Shown piece after piece: positions 1-5,924 of a stretch of DNA of 11,719 nucleotides. The stretch covers positions 1 through 11,719 of the forward strand of contig DATBPY010000063.1 of assembly GCA_036561085.1 (NCBI GenBank), given 5' to 3'. The notes beneath the pieces are model-generated. The model made no database searches. It had not been told where the DNA came from and saw only the letters and a program-made list of their open reading frames with translations. The translations under genes were made by a program, and so were the position numbers. This DNA is from CAILHX01 sp036561085 (GTDB taxonomy: Bacteria > Pseudomonadota > Gammaproteobacteria > Burkholderiales > Methylophilaceae). Numbering within the stretch: the first letter of the stretch is position 1; every line of letters begins with the position of its first letter.

Positions 1-125
1 ATCCTGTCTTTGGGCTCGCCCCAGACGCCTGGGCCGGTGAGTCGCATCGCGCCGTAGCCTAAGCGATTGATGGTGATGTCGCCGATGGTGAATTGACCGG
101 AAGCTGCTGCATTTATTGTGTTCAT
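1..125 (-). CDS. Aldo/keto reductase, N-terminal fragment (cut by window edge)
   Basis: The first 41 codons of a gene that continues beyond the left edge. The peptide begins MNTINAAASGQFTIGDITIN and contains a RLGYGAMRLTGPGVWG stretch, the first beta-strand and loop typical of the aldo/keto reductase (AKR) family, which reduces carbonyls with NADPH in a TIM barrel. The catalytic Asp/Tyr/Lys/His residues lie outside the window. The ATG at 125-123 has a clear Shine-Dalgarno (AAAGGAAC on the minus strand, plus 133-139) about 7 nt upstream, so the start is well supported. It lies 83 bp downstream of the alpha/beta hydrolase on the same strand, with an intrinsic terminator in the gap. Expression may therefore depend on readthrough from the hydrolase. 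Family assignment is good; substrate is unknown. Confidence 0.8.
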   Translation of the reverse strand, partial: MNTINAAASGQFTIGDITINRLGYGAMRLTGPGVWGEPKDR

Positions 126-138
126 GTGATGTTCCTTT

Positions 139-174
139 TAAAAATATAAAAGCCGGGAGTATGAGTCCCGGCTT
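139..174 (-). terminator. Rho-independent terminator after the alpha/beta hydrolase
   Basis: Read on the minus strand, a perfect 9-bp stem (AAGCCGGGA / TCCCGGCTT, plus 166-174 and 150-158) encloses a 7-nt loop and is followed at once by a TTATATTTTT tract. The plus-strand side has no T-run, so the terminator acts on minus-strand transcription. It ends the hydrolase message 35 bp after its stop codon and sits only 25 bp before the aldo/keto reductase start. It could thus be a partial terminator or attenuator within one operon. Confidence 0.85.
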
Positions 175-208
175 CGTGGTCTAGTTCATATTGCCTGATG
201 ACAGCCGC

Positions 209-1117
209 TTAGTGGCTCAGGAAATGATCTGCCGTATTCACAAACGAATCGTGGTACTGGAAGATAGAACCGTGGTTGGAATCAGGGTACATCACCAATT
301 CTGCATTCTTGATGGTATTGAACATGGTGAGCGAGTTCTTCGAGATCAACATGGTGTCGTTGCTGCCTTGCACGATCAGCACGGGTTGTTGGATGGCTTT
401 CAGCAATCGGTCGCCGGTATCGTTGGTATTGGCCCAGGTGATGATGGCTTTGGCTTGGGCATCGGCGATGGCTTTGCCGCTGCTTGGGTCGCGATCCTGG
501 GTGCGGACTGCGGCACGTTTAACGAAATCGCGCGCAGCTTGCTGGCTCTCTGCAGAAGGGGAGAAGAACAGGGATTCGCGCGGATCGGCGATATCCGTTT
601 TGGAGAAGGCGATGCCTAACACTTGCAACAGATGTTCGCCGCCGCCCTGGTTGGAGGTACCGGCCAGTATCACTTTATTCACCAGGTCAGGGTGTGCCAC
701 TGCCAGTTCCTGAGCGATGAAACCGCCCAGCGAGAAGCCCAGCAGGTCTACTTTCTTGTAACCCAGCGCGGTGATGAAGGCATAAGCGTCCGAAGTCATT
801 TCAGCGACGTTATCAGATGGCGTACCGCTGGTATTACCTACACCGCGATTATTGAACACAACCACAGGGCGGTCTTTCGCCAGGCCGTTGACGACTGCCG
901 GATCCCAGGAATCCATAGTGCCGGTGAAGTGTTGCAGCAGGATCAGCGGCGTTCCGCTGGTTGGGCCCAGTGTGCGGTAAGAGAACTTGACGCCGTTAGC
1001 TTCGATATATTTGGTCGGTGCAGTCTCAAGCGTTTGAGCTGCACCGGCAGCGCCGCTCTCTACCATTAACATGGAAGTTGCAGCAAAGAAGAGTAGTGAC
1101 TTTAAGAGCTTGTTCAT
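209..1117 (-). CDS. Secreted alpha/beta-fold hydrolase
   Basis: A 302-residue protein of normal length for single-domain alpha/beta hydrolases. Residues 1 to about 27 look like a Sec signal peptide: MNK, a hydrophobic stretch, then an Ala-rich cleavage region (GAAGAA before QTL), so it probably acts in the periplasm. Catalytic residues are visible: nucleophile Ser129 in GFSLGG, Asp254 in QGSNDTM and His282 in NHGSIFQ. HFTG at 63-66 fits the oxyanion loop, and an NNRGVG turn lies at 89-94. The sequence style resembles the haloperoxidase/enol-lactone hydrolase branch, but the substrate cannot be read from it. The ATG has an AAAGGAA ribosome site. It is divergent from a TetR regulator with a candidate operator over its promoter, so repression relieved by a ligand is likely. 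An aldo/keto reductase follows past a terminator. Confidence 0.88.
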   Translation of the reverse strand: MNKLLKSLLFFAATSMLMVESGAAGAAQTLETAPTKYIEANGVKFSYRTLGPTSGTPLILLQHFTGTMDSWDPAVVNGLAKDRPVVVFNNRGVGNTSGTPSDNVAEMTSDAYAFITALGYKKVDLLGFSLGGFIAQELAVAHPDLVNKVILAGTSNQGGGEHLLQVLGIAFSKTDIADPRESLFFSPSAESQQAARDFVKRAAVRTQDRDPSSGKAIADAQAKAIITWANTNDTGDRLLKAIQQPVLIVQGSNDTMLISKNSLTMFNTIKNAELVMYPDSNHGSIFQYHDSFVNTADHFLSH

Positions 1118-1190
1118 GATCGTTTCCTTTATAAATAAATTGGGTTTGTTGAGTTACGTTTTAGCTACATAGCAATTAACTTGATTAAAT

Positions 1191-1208
1191 ATGTAACATG
1201 GATTACAT
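1191..1208. promoter_or_regulatory. Candidate TetR operator at the hydrolase promoter
   Basis: ATGTAACATGGATTACAT is a perfect 6-bp inverted repeat (ATGTAA/TTACAT) with a 6-bp spacer. It lies across the predicted start point and the edge of the -10 box of the hydrolase. Size and placement are as expected for a TetR-family dimer site. The link to the adjacent regulator is inferred from position. Confidence 0.5.
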
Positions 1209-1235
1209 TATTAACAAGCGAATTGCAGTTGTCAA
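1207..1235 (-). promoter_or_regulatory. Sigma70-type promoter of the alpha/beta hydrolase
   Basis: On the minus strand a perfect TTGACA -35 box (plus 1230-1235) is separated by exactly 17 bp from AATAAT (plus 1207-1212), giving an expected transcription start near 1200 and a leader of about 80 nt. The -10 box abuts and overlaps the inverted repeat at 1191-1208. Confidence 0.7.
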
Positions 1236-1253
1236 CATATTTTTGTAGGTTGT

Positions 1254-1271
1254 GTTATATAATTCGATAAC
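1254..1271. promoter_or_regulatory. tetR -10 region with overlapping inverted repeat
   Basis: A perfect TATAAT at 1258-1263 is placed about 57 bp ahead of the chosen tetR start. It has no good -35 at 16-18 bp; TTGTCA at 1229-1234 is 23 bp away. The box sits inside GTTATATAATTCGATAAC, an inverted repeat with 5-bp arms (GTTAT/ATAAC) and the same 18-bp total length as the repeat at 1191-1208. The minus strand of the other site contains a similar GTTACATA half. This is consistent with autoregulation. Confidence 0.45.
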
Positions 1272-1320
1272 GCTATGGTTTAGAAGTTAAAAGTTTTTGT
1301 GAGTGAAAAAAGGAATTGTT

Positions 1321-1929
1321 ATGGCTCCCGCCGGAAGACCGAGAACGTTCGATAGAGATGAAGCGCTGAAAAAAGCAATGCTGGTGTTTTGGGACAAAGG
1401 ATTCGAAGGCACCACCATGTCCGACATCATCGATGCCATCGGCATGAAAGCCCCCAGCGTGTATGCCGCATTCGGCAACAAGGACGCGTTATTCGATGAA
1501 GTGGTGCAGCTCTACGCCGGCATATTCTACGAAGGGCCGTTGAAAGCATTGAACAGCGCCGACGATATCGGTGATGCCATAGAGCATTGCCTGAAGGCGC
1601 ACATAGAGATGTTCACCGGACAGGAAGGCGCCTGTAGTTGTCTGCTTCTAACAGCAGCGAACAACTGTTCCCCCGAGCATCAGCAACATGTAGTGAGCCT
1701 GAGGAATCTCAGGGCAGGTTATAAAGGCGCGTTGCTGGCCAGATTCAAGCGCGCGGTTGCAGACGGGCAATTGACGGATGATGCCAACCCGGAATCGCTG
1801 ACCGAGTTCTATGCCACCTGCATACAGGGGATGGCGATGTGTTCCAAGGATGGGGCAAGCAAAAAATCACTGCTGGATTCTTGCGAATATGCGCTGGGCG
1901 TACTCAAGCCGTTTTTAAAAAAAGCCTGA
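1321..1929 (+). CDS. TetR/AcrR-family transcriptional regulator
   Basis: A 202-residue DNA-binding repressor of typical family length. Residues about 6-60 form the TetR N-terminal domain: GRPRTFDRDEAL, then VFWDKGFEGTTMSDII and a recognition-helix region AIGMKAPSVYAAFGNKDALF. The C-terminal ligand/dimerisation part contains a cysteine-bearing GACSCLLLTAANNC segment of the kind seen in the TetR_C families. I chose the ATG at 1321 because AAGGA ends 7-8 nt before it. A GTG at 1303 would add six residues but has no ribosome site, and the usual GRPR start then falls too far in. The gene is divergent from the alpha/beta hydrolase, which with itself is the likely target. It is convergent with the FccB-like gene, with an 18-bp gap. 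Confidence 0.9.
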   Translation: MAPAGRPRTFDRDEALKKAMLVFWDKGFEGTTMSDIIDAIGMKAPSVYAAFGNKDALFDEVVQLYAGIFYEGPLKALNSADDIGDAIEHCLKAHIEMFTGQEGACSCLLLTAANNCSPEHQQHVVSLRNLRAGYKGALLARFKRAVADGQLTDDANPESLTEFYATCIQGMAMCSKDGASKKSLLDSCEYALGVLKPFLKKA

Positions 1930-1937
1930 AAAGCAGG
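1914..1937 (-). terminator. Possible weak terminator of the FccB-like gene
   Basis: On the minus strand, CCTG-CTTTT-CAGG (plus 1925-1937) is followed by CTTTTTTT, directly after the FccB-like stop codon at 1948-1950. The stem is only 4 bp, so this is a weak candidate. It overlaps the last codons of tetR. Confidence 0.3.
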
Positions 1938-1947
1938 AAAAGAGCAG

Positions 1948-3312
1948 CTAACTGAACAGGTCGGCGTACAGCGACTGCGCCCAGCCCAAAGTAGCCCGGC
2001 CTTTTTCCTGGTCGCGGTGCTGGTCCATCTTGGTGGTGTTGGAAAAGCCGAAAGCGTGCTTTTCCGGAAAGTAAGTGTAATTGGCATCCACGCTGATGGC
2101 TTCCATAGGCTTTGCATTCACCATCGAGAAGCATAAGGTGCGCGGGCTTTCCCATTCTATGGTTTTGCCCTGGGCATGCGCCGCCAGTACCTTGGCCACG
2201 TACTTGCCTTCGGTGTTGGCGGTGTTTCCGCTTTTGGAGTAGCCCATGGGGCGGGCATCGCCGGTCACATATACTCTTTCGTCGCCGATGATGTTGTACT
2301 TACGGATGTCGATGTTGGCTTCTTTCTGCGTGCTGCTGGGCGACAGCAGGCCGAAATCCTCGATAAGCTTCGATGCCCTGATGCCGGGGTAGATCGCGGC
2401 ATCGTCGAACGCATAGCTATCGAAAGCGGTACGGATCAGCTTCTTCTCTACATCCACGCCTTTGATGTCGACGGAGGGGTTGTACTCGATATAGCCTTTA
2501 TACAACTCGTTGAACGCGGCATGGAAACCTTCGGCCTTGATGGTGATGTCGGGGTTGCTATCCAACAGTACCACTTTGCCTTTAATGCCTTTTTTCTTGA
2601 AATATGCGGCGATCATGCAAGCGCGCTCATAGGGCGAAGGCAGGCAGCGGTAATTGCCGCTGGGCACGGTTTGAATAAAGACTCCGCCTTTGAAATCGCG
2701 CACTTTGTTGCGTATGGTGATGTGCTCGGTAGGCTTGATCCACCCGGCAGGGTAGTCCCTGCGCAAGGCTGTTTCGGTATCGACATCGTTCACATTGATG
2801 CGGCTATAGTCATAGTCTATGCCGGGGGCGAGCACCAGGTAGTCGTAGGCGATCTCGCCCTGGTCGGTGGCCAGTCTGCGATTAGCCCGGTCCAGTCCCG
2901 TACATGTAGCGTTGAAGAAGATGTATTTGCCGTTACGCGCGGCATCCAGAAAGCTGTGGTTGGCTAAAAATTCCAGATCTATCAAGTCGGCATACAGCAG
3001 GTTGCTGCTGAAACACGAAGCGTACATGTCGCGCTTTTCCACCAGCACCACATCGAAATCCGGGTAATTGATCTTGGCATACTTGGCGATGGTCAGCCCG
3101 GAAGTGCCTGCACCCACGATCACCAGCCTGGGGCCGTTGGCTTTGGGAAGGCTCGCCGTATCGCCGCGGCCGGATAGTAGCGCTGCCGCCTGGGCAGGGT
3201 TGGCGATGCTGCCTGCCCCTGCCGCCACCGCAGCCGCACCGCTCAGTTTGAAAAATTCACGTCGGCTGATAATTGAATTGGGTTTGGAACTGAATTCGGC
3301 GTCGCTATCCAT
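1948..3312 (-). CDS. Tat-exported FAD oxidoreductase, FccB (flavocytochrome c sulfide dehydrogenase) family
   Basis: 454 residues. A twin-arginine signal (SRREFFK at 16-22, then an Ala/Gly hydrophobic run and NPAQAAA near 38-44) sends the folded flavoprotein to the periplasm. The FAD dinucleotide fold begins at residue 62 with VIVGAGTSG. Family landmarks are present: Cys100 in YASCFSSNL, where FCSD attaches FAD covalently; Cys223 in NYRCLPSPYERAC and Cys394 in TLCFSMV, which match the FCSD redox-disulfide positions; and a second FAD site VYVTGDA at 347-353. Characterised relatives oxidise sulfide with a c-type cytochrome subunit (FccA). No such gene adjoins this one, so partner and substrate are open. 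It is convergent with tetR and divergent from the monooxygenase. The ATG lacks a strong ribosome site, but the Tat motif supports this start. Confidence 0.85.
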   Translation of the reverse strand: MDSDAEFSSKPNSIISRREFFKLSGAAAVAAGAGSIANPAQAAALLSGRGDTASLPKANGPRLVIVGAGTSGLTIAKYAKINYPDFDVVLVEKRDMYASCFSSNLLYADLIDLEFLANHSFLDAARNGKYIFFNATCTGLDRANRRLATDQGEIAYDYLVLAPGIDYDYSRINVNDVDTETALRRDYPAGWIKPTEHITIRNKVRDFKGGVFIQTVPSGNYRCLPSPYERACMIAAYFKKKGIKGKVVLLDSNPDITIKAEGFHAAFNELYKGYIEYNPSVDIKGVDVEKKLIRTAFDSYAFDDAAIYPGIRASKLIEDFGLLSPSSTQKEANIDIRKYNIIGDERVYVTGDARPMGYSKSGNTANTEGKYVAKVLAAHAQGKTIEWESPRTLCFSMVNAKPMEAISVDANYTYFPEKHAFGFSNTTKMDQHRDQEKGRATLGWAQSLYADLFS

Positions 3313-3319
3313 AGGATTT

Positions 3320-3354
3320 GATTCAAGAGGGCTGATTCAAAGGAATCGATTCAA
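3320..3354. repeat. Three GATTCAA direct repeats at 14-bp period
   Basis: GATTCAA occurs at 3320-3326, 3334-3340 and 3348-3354, exactly 14 bp apart. The bases after each copy are partly alike (gaGG, aaGG, aaG). The third copy lies within the palindrome GAATCGATTC at 3343-3352. The array covers the 8-42 bp just upstream of the FccB-like start codon, so it is either leader or operator sequence for that gene, or a decayed small tandem duplication. Confidence 0.7.
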
Positions 3355-3355
3355 A

Positions 3356-3384
3356 AGTATTTGACAGTTTTTTTTCATTGCTAA
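3356..3384 (-). promoter_or_regulatory. Weak candidate promoter of the FccB-like gene
   Basis: On the minus strand TTAGCA (plus 3379-3384), a 17-bp spacer and AATACT (plus 3356-3361) match the sigma70 consensus at 4 of 6 bases in each box. The start would fall near 3349, inside the GATTCAA repeats. This is speculative. Confidence 0.25.
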
Positions 3385-3550
3385 TGTGATCCAAAGCATA
3401 GCATGTCCTGTTTTCGAAGACAGAATCCTCTCCGTCACCACGCCATTTCCGGTGTCTCTAATTCGCAACTAATCGCTCCCTGACCCAAGCTACATCTGGG
3501 CCCATGAGGGGAATGTCGATGTCACGGATCCATCCAAAAGTAATTAATAT

Positions 3551-3600
3551 TTGACATATTTCTGTCATCTATTGACATATACAATGCGGGTTAGTAAAGT
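3551..3600 (+). promoter_or_regulatory. Doubled TTGACATAT promoter region of the monooxygenase-SDR-PKS unit
   Basis: TTGACATAT occurs at 3551-3559 and again at 3572-3580, 21 bp (two helical turns) apart. The second TTGACA has a 17-bp spacer to TAAAGT at 3595-3600, a plausible -35/-10 pair with a start near 3607. A TGTCA at 3563-3567 lies between the copies and forms inverted repeats with each neighbouring TGACA, so the area may also bind a regulator. TATACAAT at 3578-3585 is another possible -10, but its spacing to either -35 is poor. Confidence 0.5.
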
Positions 3601-3660
3601 TAAGTATAAGTTATTTTACTTTAATGTCGTCCGGTTCCGGCGACCGCATAGGAAACCATC

Positions 3661-5064
3661 ATGACTGAAAAACGCAAGGCAATCAGTGTTTGTATCGTCG
3701 GCGCAGGCGTCGGCGGCTTGGCAATCGCAAAACAATTACAGGACTCCGGGATCAACTTCCAGTGCTTCGATGCCCGAGGCAAATTGGGCGGTATCTGGTC
3801 GTTCACCGAAGACGCCAATTTCACTGCTGCCTGGGCCAGATTGAACCAGAACACTCCGCGTGGACGATACGAGTTTTCCGACTATCCCATGCCTGCCTCT
3901 TATCCTGACTACCCGACCCGCGAGCAAGTTCAAAATTATCTTGAAGACTATGCGCGGCACTTCAATTTCATCGACAAGATCCAGCTCAATACGCTGGTGC
4001 TCTCTGCCGACAGACAGCCCAATGGCGGCTGGATGATAGAGACATCCGATAACCAGAAGCATTATTTCGATTACTTCGTGGTCGCCAACGGCCACCACAA
4101 CAAACCCAATTACCCGGCTTACGTCAAAGACAACAAATTCAACGGGACTAGTTTGCACTCCAGCCAATACCGCCATCGCGAAGTATTCCAGGGCAAAAAG
4201 GTGATGGTGGTGGGCATAGGCAACAGCGGTTCCCAAATTGCCGTAGACGTCAGCCATGCCGCGGAACAGACCTTCATCTCCACGCGCCGCGGCGTATACA
4301 TCCTGCCGCATTACATCTGCGGCCTGCGTTTCGATAATTTGTTCGGCTTCGTCGAGTGGTGGTGGGTACATAAGCTGTTGCCGTGGCCTGTGCTGCACTG
4401 GATATCCTCCGGCTTCTACAAATTGTTCCTGGCCAAGAATACGCAATTTGGCCTGCCGACGCCCGATCATAAGATGTTCGAGGCATTGCCGACCCTGAGC
4501 GAGAACTTCTTCAACCGTATCGGCGACGGTCGGCTGGTGGTGAAACCTGAAGTCGCGCATATCGACGGCGACACGGTGCATTTCAAGGACGGCAGTTCCG
4601 AAAAGATGGATGCCATCATCTACAGCACCGGTTTCGATCTCGACTTCCCTTTCTTCAAAGCCGAATCGCTCAAATTGCACGAGAACCGCGTGCCGTTATT
4701 CAAGCGCATCTTCTCGCCGCAATATCCCGACGTGTGTTTCATCGGCCTGTTCCAGGCCGTGACTTTCGGCTTCCTGCACATGATGGAACATCAGGCGCGG
4801 CTGGTGGCGAGATATATCGACGGCAAATACACCCTGCCTTCGCACGCCGACATGCTGAAAGACATCCAGCGCGAGCGCAAGCACATCGAAAGAACCTTCG
4901 CCAAGGTGTTGAGAAACAACTACCAGATGATGGGTTCGGTGTATGTGCATGAGGTGGAAACGGAATTGAAAAAGGGCATGAAACGGACGAAGTCGACTCG
5001 CAAAGGCACCAGCGACATGAGCGTGGCGTTCCATCCCAATGAAAAACTGGACTCGGTTGCATAA
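3661..5064 (+). CDS. Flavin-containing monooxygenase (FMO-like)
   Basis: 467 residues, the usual size of bacterial class B flavin monooxygenases. These use FAD, NADPH and O2 to oxygenate N, S or carbonyl groups. FAD motif GAGVGG is at 14-19, followed by GKLGGIWSF (40-48). The family signature FxGxxxHxxxY is F160-G162-H166-Y170. The Tyr form favours an FMO over a classic Baeyer-Villiger enzyme, which has Trp. NADPH motif GIGNSG is at 185-190, and YSTGFD at 321-326 matches the C-terminal ATG-type motif. A Trp-rich hydrophobic stretch at about 226-258 may contact a membrane or form a greasy substrate entry. The tail (437-450) is rich in Lys and Arg. A ribosome site AGGAAA precedes the ATG by 5 nt. 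First gene of a same-strand series with the SDR and PKS, so a polyketide tailoring role is likely but inferred. Confidence 0.87.
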   Translation: MTEKRKAISVCIVGAGVGGLAIAKQLQDSGINFQCFDARGKLGGIWSFTEDANFTAAWARLNQNTPRGRYEFSDYPMPASYPDYPTREQVQNYLEDYARHFNFIDKIQLNTLVLSADRQPNGGWMIETSDNQKHYFDYFVVANGHHNKPNYPAYVKDNKFNGTSLHSSQYRHREVFQGKKVMVVGIGNSGSQIAVDVSHAAEQTFISTRRGVYILPHYICGLRFDNLFGFVEWWWVHKLLPWPVLHWISSGFYKLFLAKNTQFGLPTPDHKMFEALPTLSENFFNRIGDGRLVVKPEVAHIDGDTVHFKDGSSEKMDAIIYSTGFDLDFPFFKAESLKLHENRVPLFKRIFSPQYPDVCFIGLFQAVTFGFLHMMEHQARLVARYIDGKYTLPSHADMLKDIQRERKHIERTFAKVLRNNYQMMGSVYVHEVETELKKGMKRTKSTRKGTSDMSVAFHPNEKLDSVA

Positions 5065-5196
5065 CGCGATTACATGGCCTGATTTAGACGCCTTGGCTGG
5101 GCGTCATGGCGATCTTAACTGCGATTTTTACCGGATATTTACCGGCAATCCGTATATCGATTTTGAATAGTTAGCGAAGTTTAGAGAAGGTGTAGC
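5065..5196 (+). other. Gap between monooxygenase and SDR with a hairpin and a short direct repeat
   Basis: A GACGCC/GGCGTC hairpin (5087-5092 and 5100-5105, 7-nt loop) follows the monooxygenase stop but has no T-run, so it is not a standard terminator and could allow readthrough or stabilise mRNA ends. TTTACCGG is repeated at 5127-5134 and 5138-5145, one helical turn apart. No clear promoter was found. Confidence 0.45.
5184..5190 (+). promoter_or_regulatory. Ribosome binding site that fixes the GTG start of the SDR
   Basis: GAGAAGG ends 6 nt before the GTG at 5197. No ATG lies in a usable position before the conserved TGAGRGLG motif, so GTG is the start. Confidence 0.7.
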
Positions 5197-5922
5197 GTGA
5201 ATATAGAAAACTCAGTGGCATTGATTACCGGAGCCGGTCGAGGATTAGGCTGTGCGTTAGTGGAGGCGATTCTCACAAAATCGCCCAGACGCGTCTACGT
5301 GGCTGCGCGCAACCCCGAGCAGCTGCAAGACCTGATCTACCGCTATGGGGATGTCATCGTCCCCGTGGTCATGGATATCACCCATCCTGCCGAAGTGCAG
5401 GCGGTGGCGAATATGGCGCGCGACGTTAATCTGCTGATCAATAACGCCGGCGTGTTCTCCGAAGGCAAGATACTGGAAGCGCAGGAAACACTCATCCGCC
5501 GCGATATGGAGGTCAATTATTTCGGCACGCTGAATGTGATCCGCGCTTTCCTGCCCATCCTGGAAAGTCATCCCGGCGGCGCCATCGTCAATATATTGTC
5601 GATCTCGGCGCTGGCCAATGTGCCCAGTATAGGCAGCTATAGCGCATCCAAAGCCGCCAGCCAGTCGTTGACGCAGTCGATACGTTCGCATCTATCCAAG
5701 AAGTTTATCAGCGTGCATGGCGTGTTCCCCGGCCCGGTGGATACCGACATGACCAGCCGCATGAACATCCCCAAAGCCGATCCGTTAGAGGTAGCTCACG
5801 CCATCCTGGCAGGCATAGAGCACGGCGATGAAGACATCTTCCCCGACGGTATGTCGCGGCAGGGCGGGGTCTCATGGCGCAGCAACCCCAAAGTACTTGA
5901 ACGCCAACTGGCAGCGACCTGA
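5197..5922 (+). CDS. Short-chain dehydrogenase/reductase (SDR), stand-alone
   Basis: 241 residues, the standard length of a classical SDR, a cytosolic NAD(P)H-dependent oxidoreductase. The cofactor motif TGAGRGLG (11-18) is complete. NNAG is at 82-85, and the catalytic set is Asn107, Ser135, Tyr148 and Lys152 (YSASK). The PGPVDTDM loop (178-185) follows. An Arg near the end of strand 2 (AARNP, 37-40) favours NADPH. The gene starts with GTG. It ends 2 nt before the PKS start, so the two are almost certainly co-transcribed and probably translationally coupled. This makes a ketoreductase role on a PKS-bound or released intermediate plausible, the more so because the PKS KR domain has degenerate motifs. 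Sequence alone does not reveal the substrate. Confidence 0.9.
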   Translation: MNIENSVALITGAGRGLGCALVEAILTKSPRRVYVAARNPEQLQDLIYRYGDVIVPVVMDITHPAEVQAVANMARDVNLLINNAGVFSEGKILEAQETLIRRDMEVNYFGTLNVIRAFLPILESHPGGAIVNILSISALANVPSIGSYSASKAASQSLTQSIRSHLSKKFISVHGVFPGPVDTDMTSRMNIPKADPLEVAHAILAGIEHGDEDIFPDGMSRQGGVSWRSNPKVLERQLAAT

Positions 5923-5924
5923 TC

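Larger units (their letters stand above)
3313..3660. other. 348-bp divergent intergenic region without a gene
   Basis: This gap separates the FccB-like gene (minus) from the monooxygenase (plus). It holds the triple GATTCAA repeat near the left end, an eight-T run after TTGACA at 3361, a TGGGCCCA palindrome at 3497-3504, and the doubled TTGACATAT promoter region at the right end. I see no RNA gene and no convincing small ORF in it. Confidence 0.8.

Noticed and set aside
1303..1320. GTG at 1303 as the tetR start
   Set aside because: No Shine-Dalgarno before it, whereas AAGGA is well spaced for the ATG at 1321, which also gives the usual N-terminus before GRPR.
2176..2967. 263-codon plus-strand frame opposite the FccB-like gene
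   Set aside because: It lies fully antisense to a gene with clear Tat and FAD motifs, and its sequence shows no family features or ribosome site.
3320..3354. CRISPR-like array
   Set aside because: Only a 7-bp unit with 7-bp intervals; far too short for repeats and spacers.
3361..3390. TTGACA and eight-T run as promoter or terminator
   Set aside because: TTGACA has only a weak TGTGAT box at 18 bp, and the T-run has no stem before it. The doubled TTGACATAT region near the monooxygenase is a better promoter.
3504..3554. 16-codon frame upstream of the monooxygenase (MRGMSMSRIHPKVINI)
   Set aside because: No ribosome site, and it overlaps the promoter region.
3736..4680. 314-codon minus-strand frame opposite the monooxygenase
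   Set aside because: It mirrors the reading frame of a gene with all the FMO motifs; the long frame is a by-product of codon bias.
5087..5105. Intrinsic terminator after the monooxygenase
   Set aside because: The 6-bp hairpin has no T-run after it on the plus strand.
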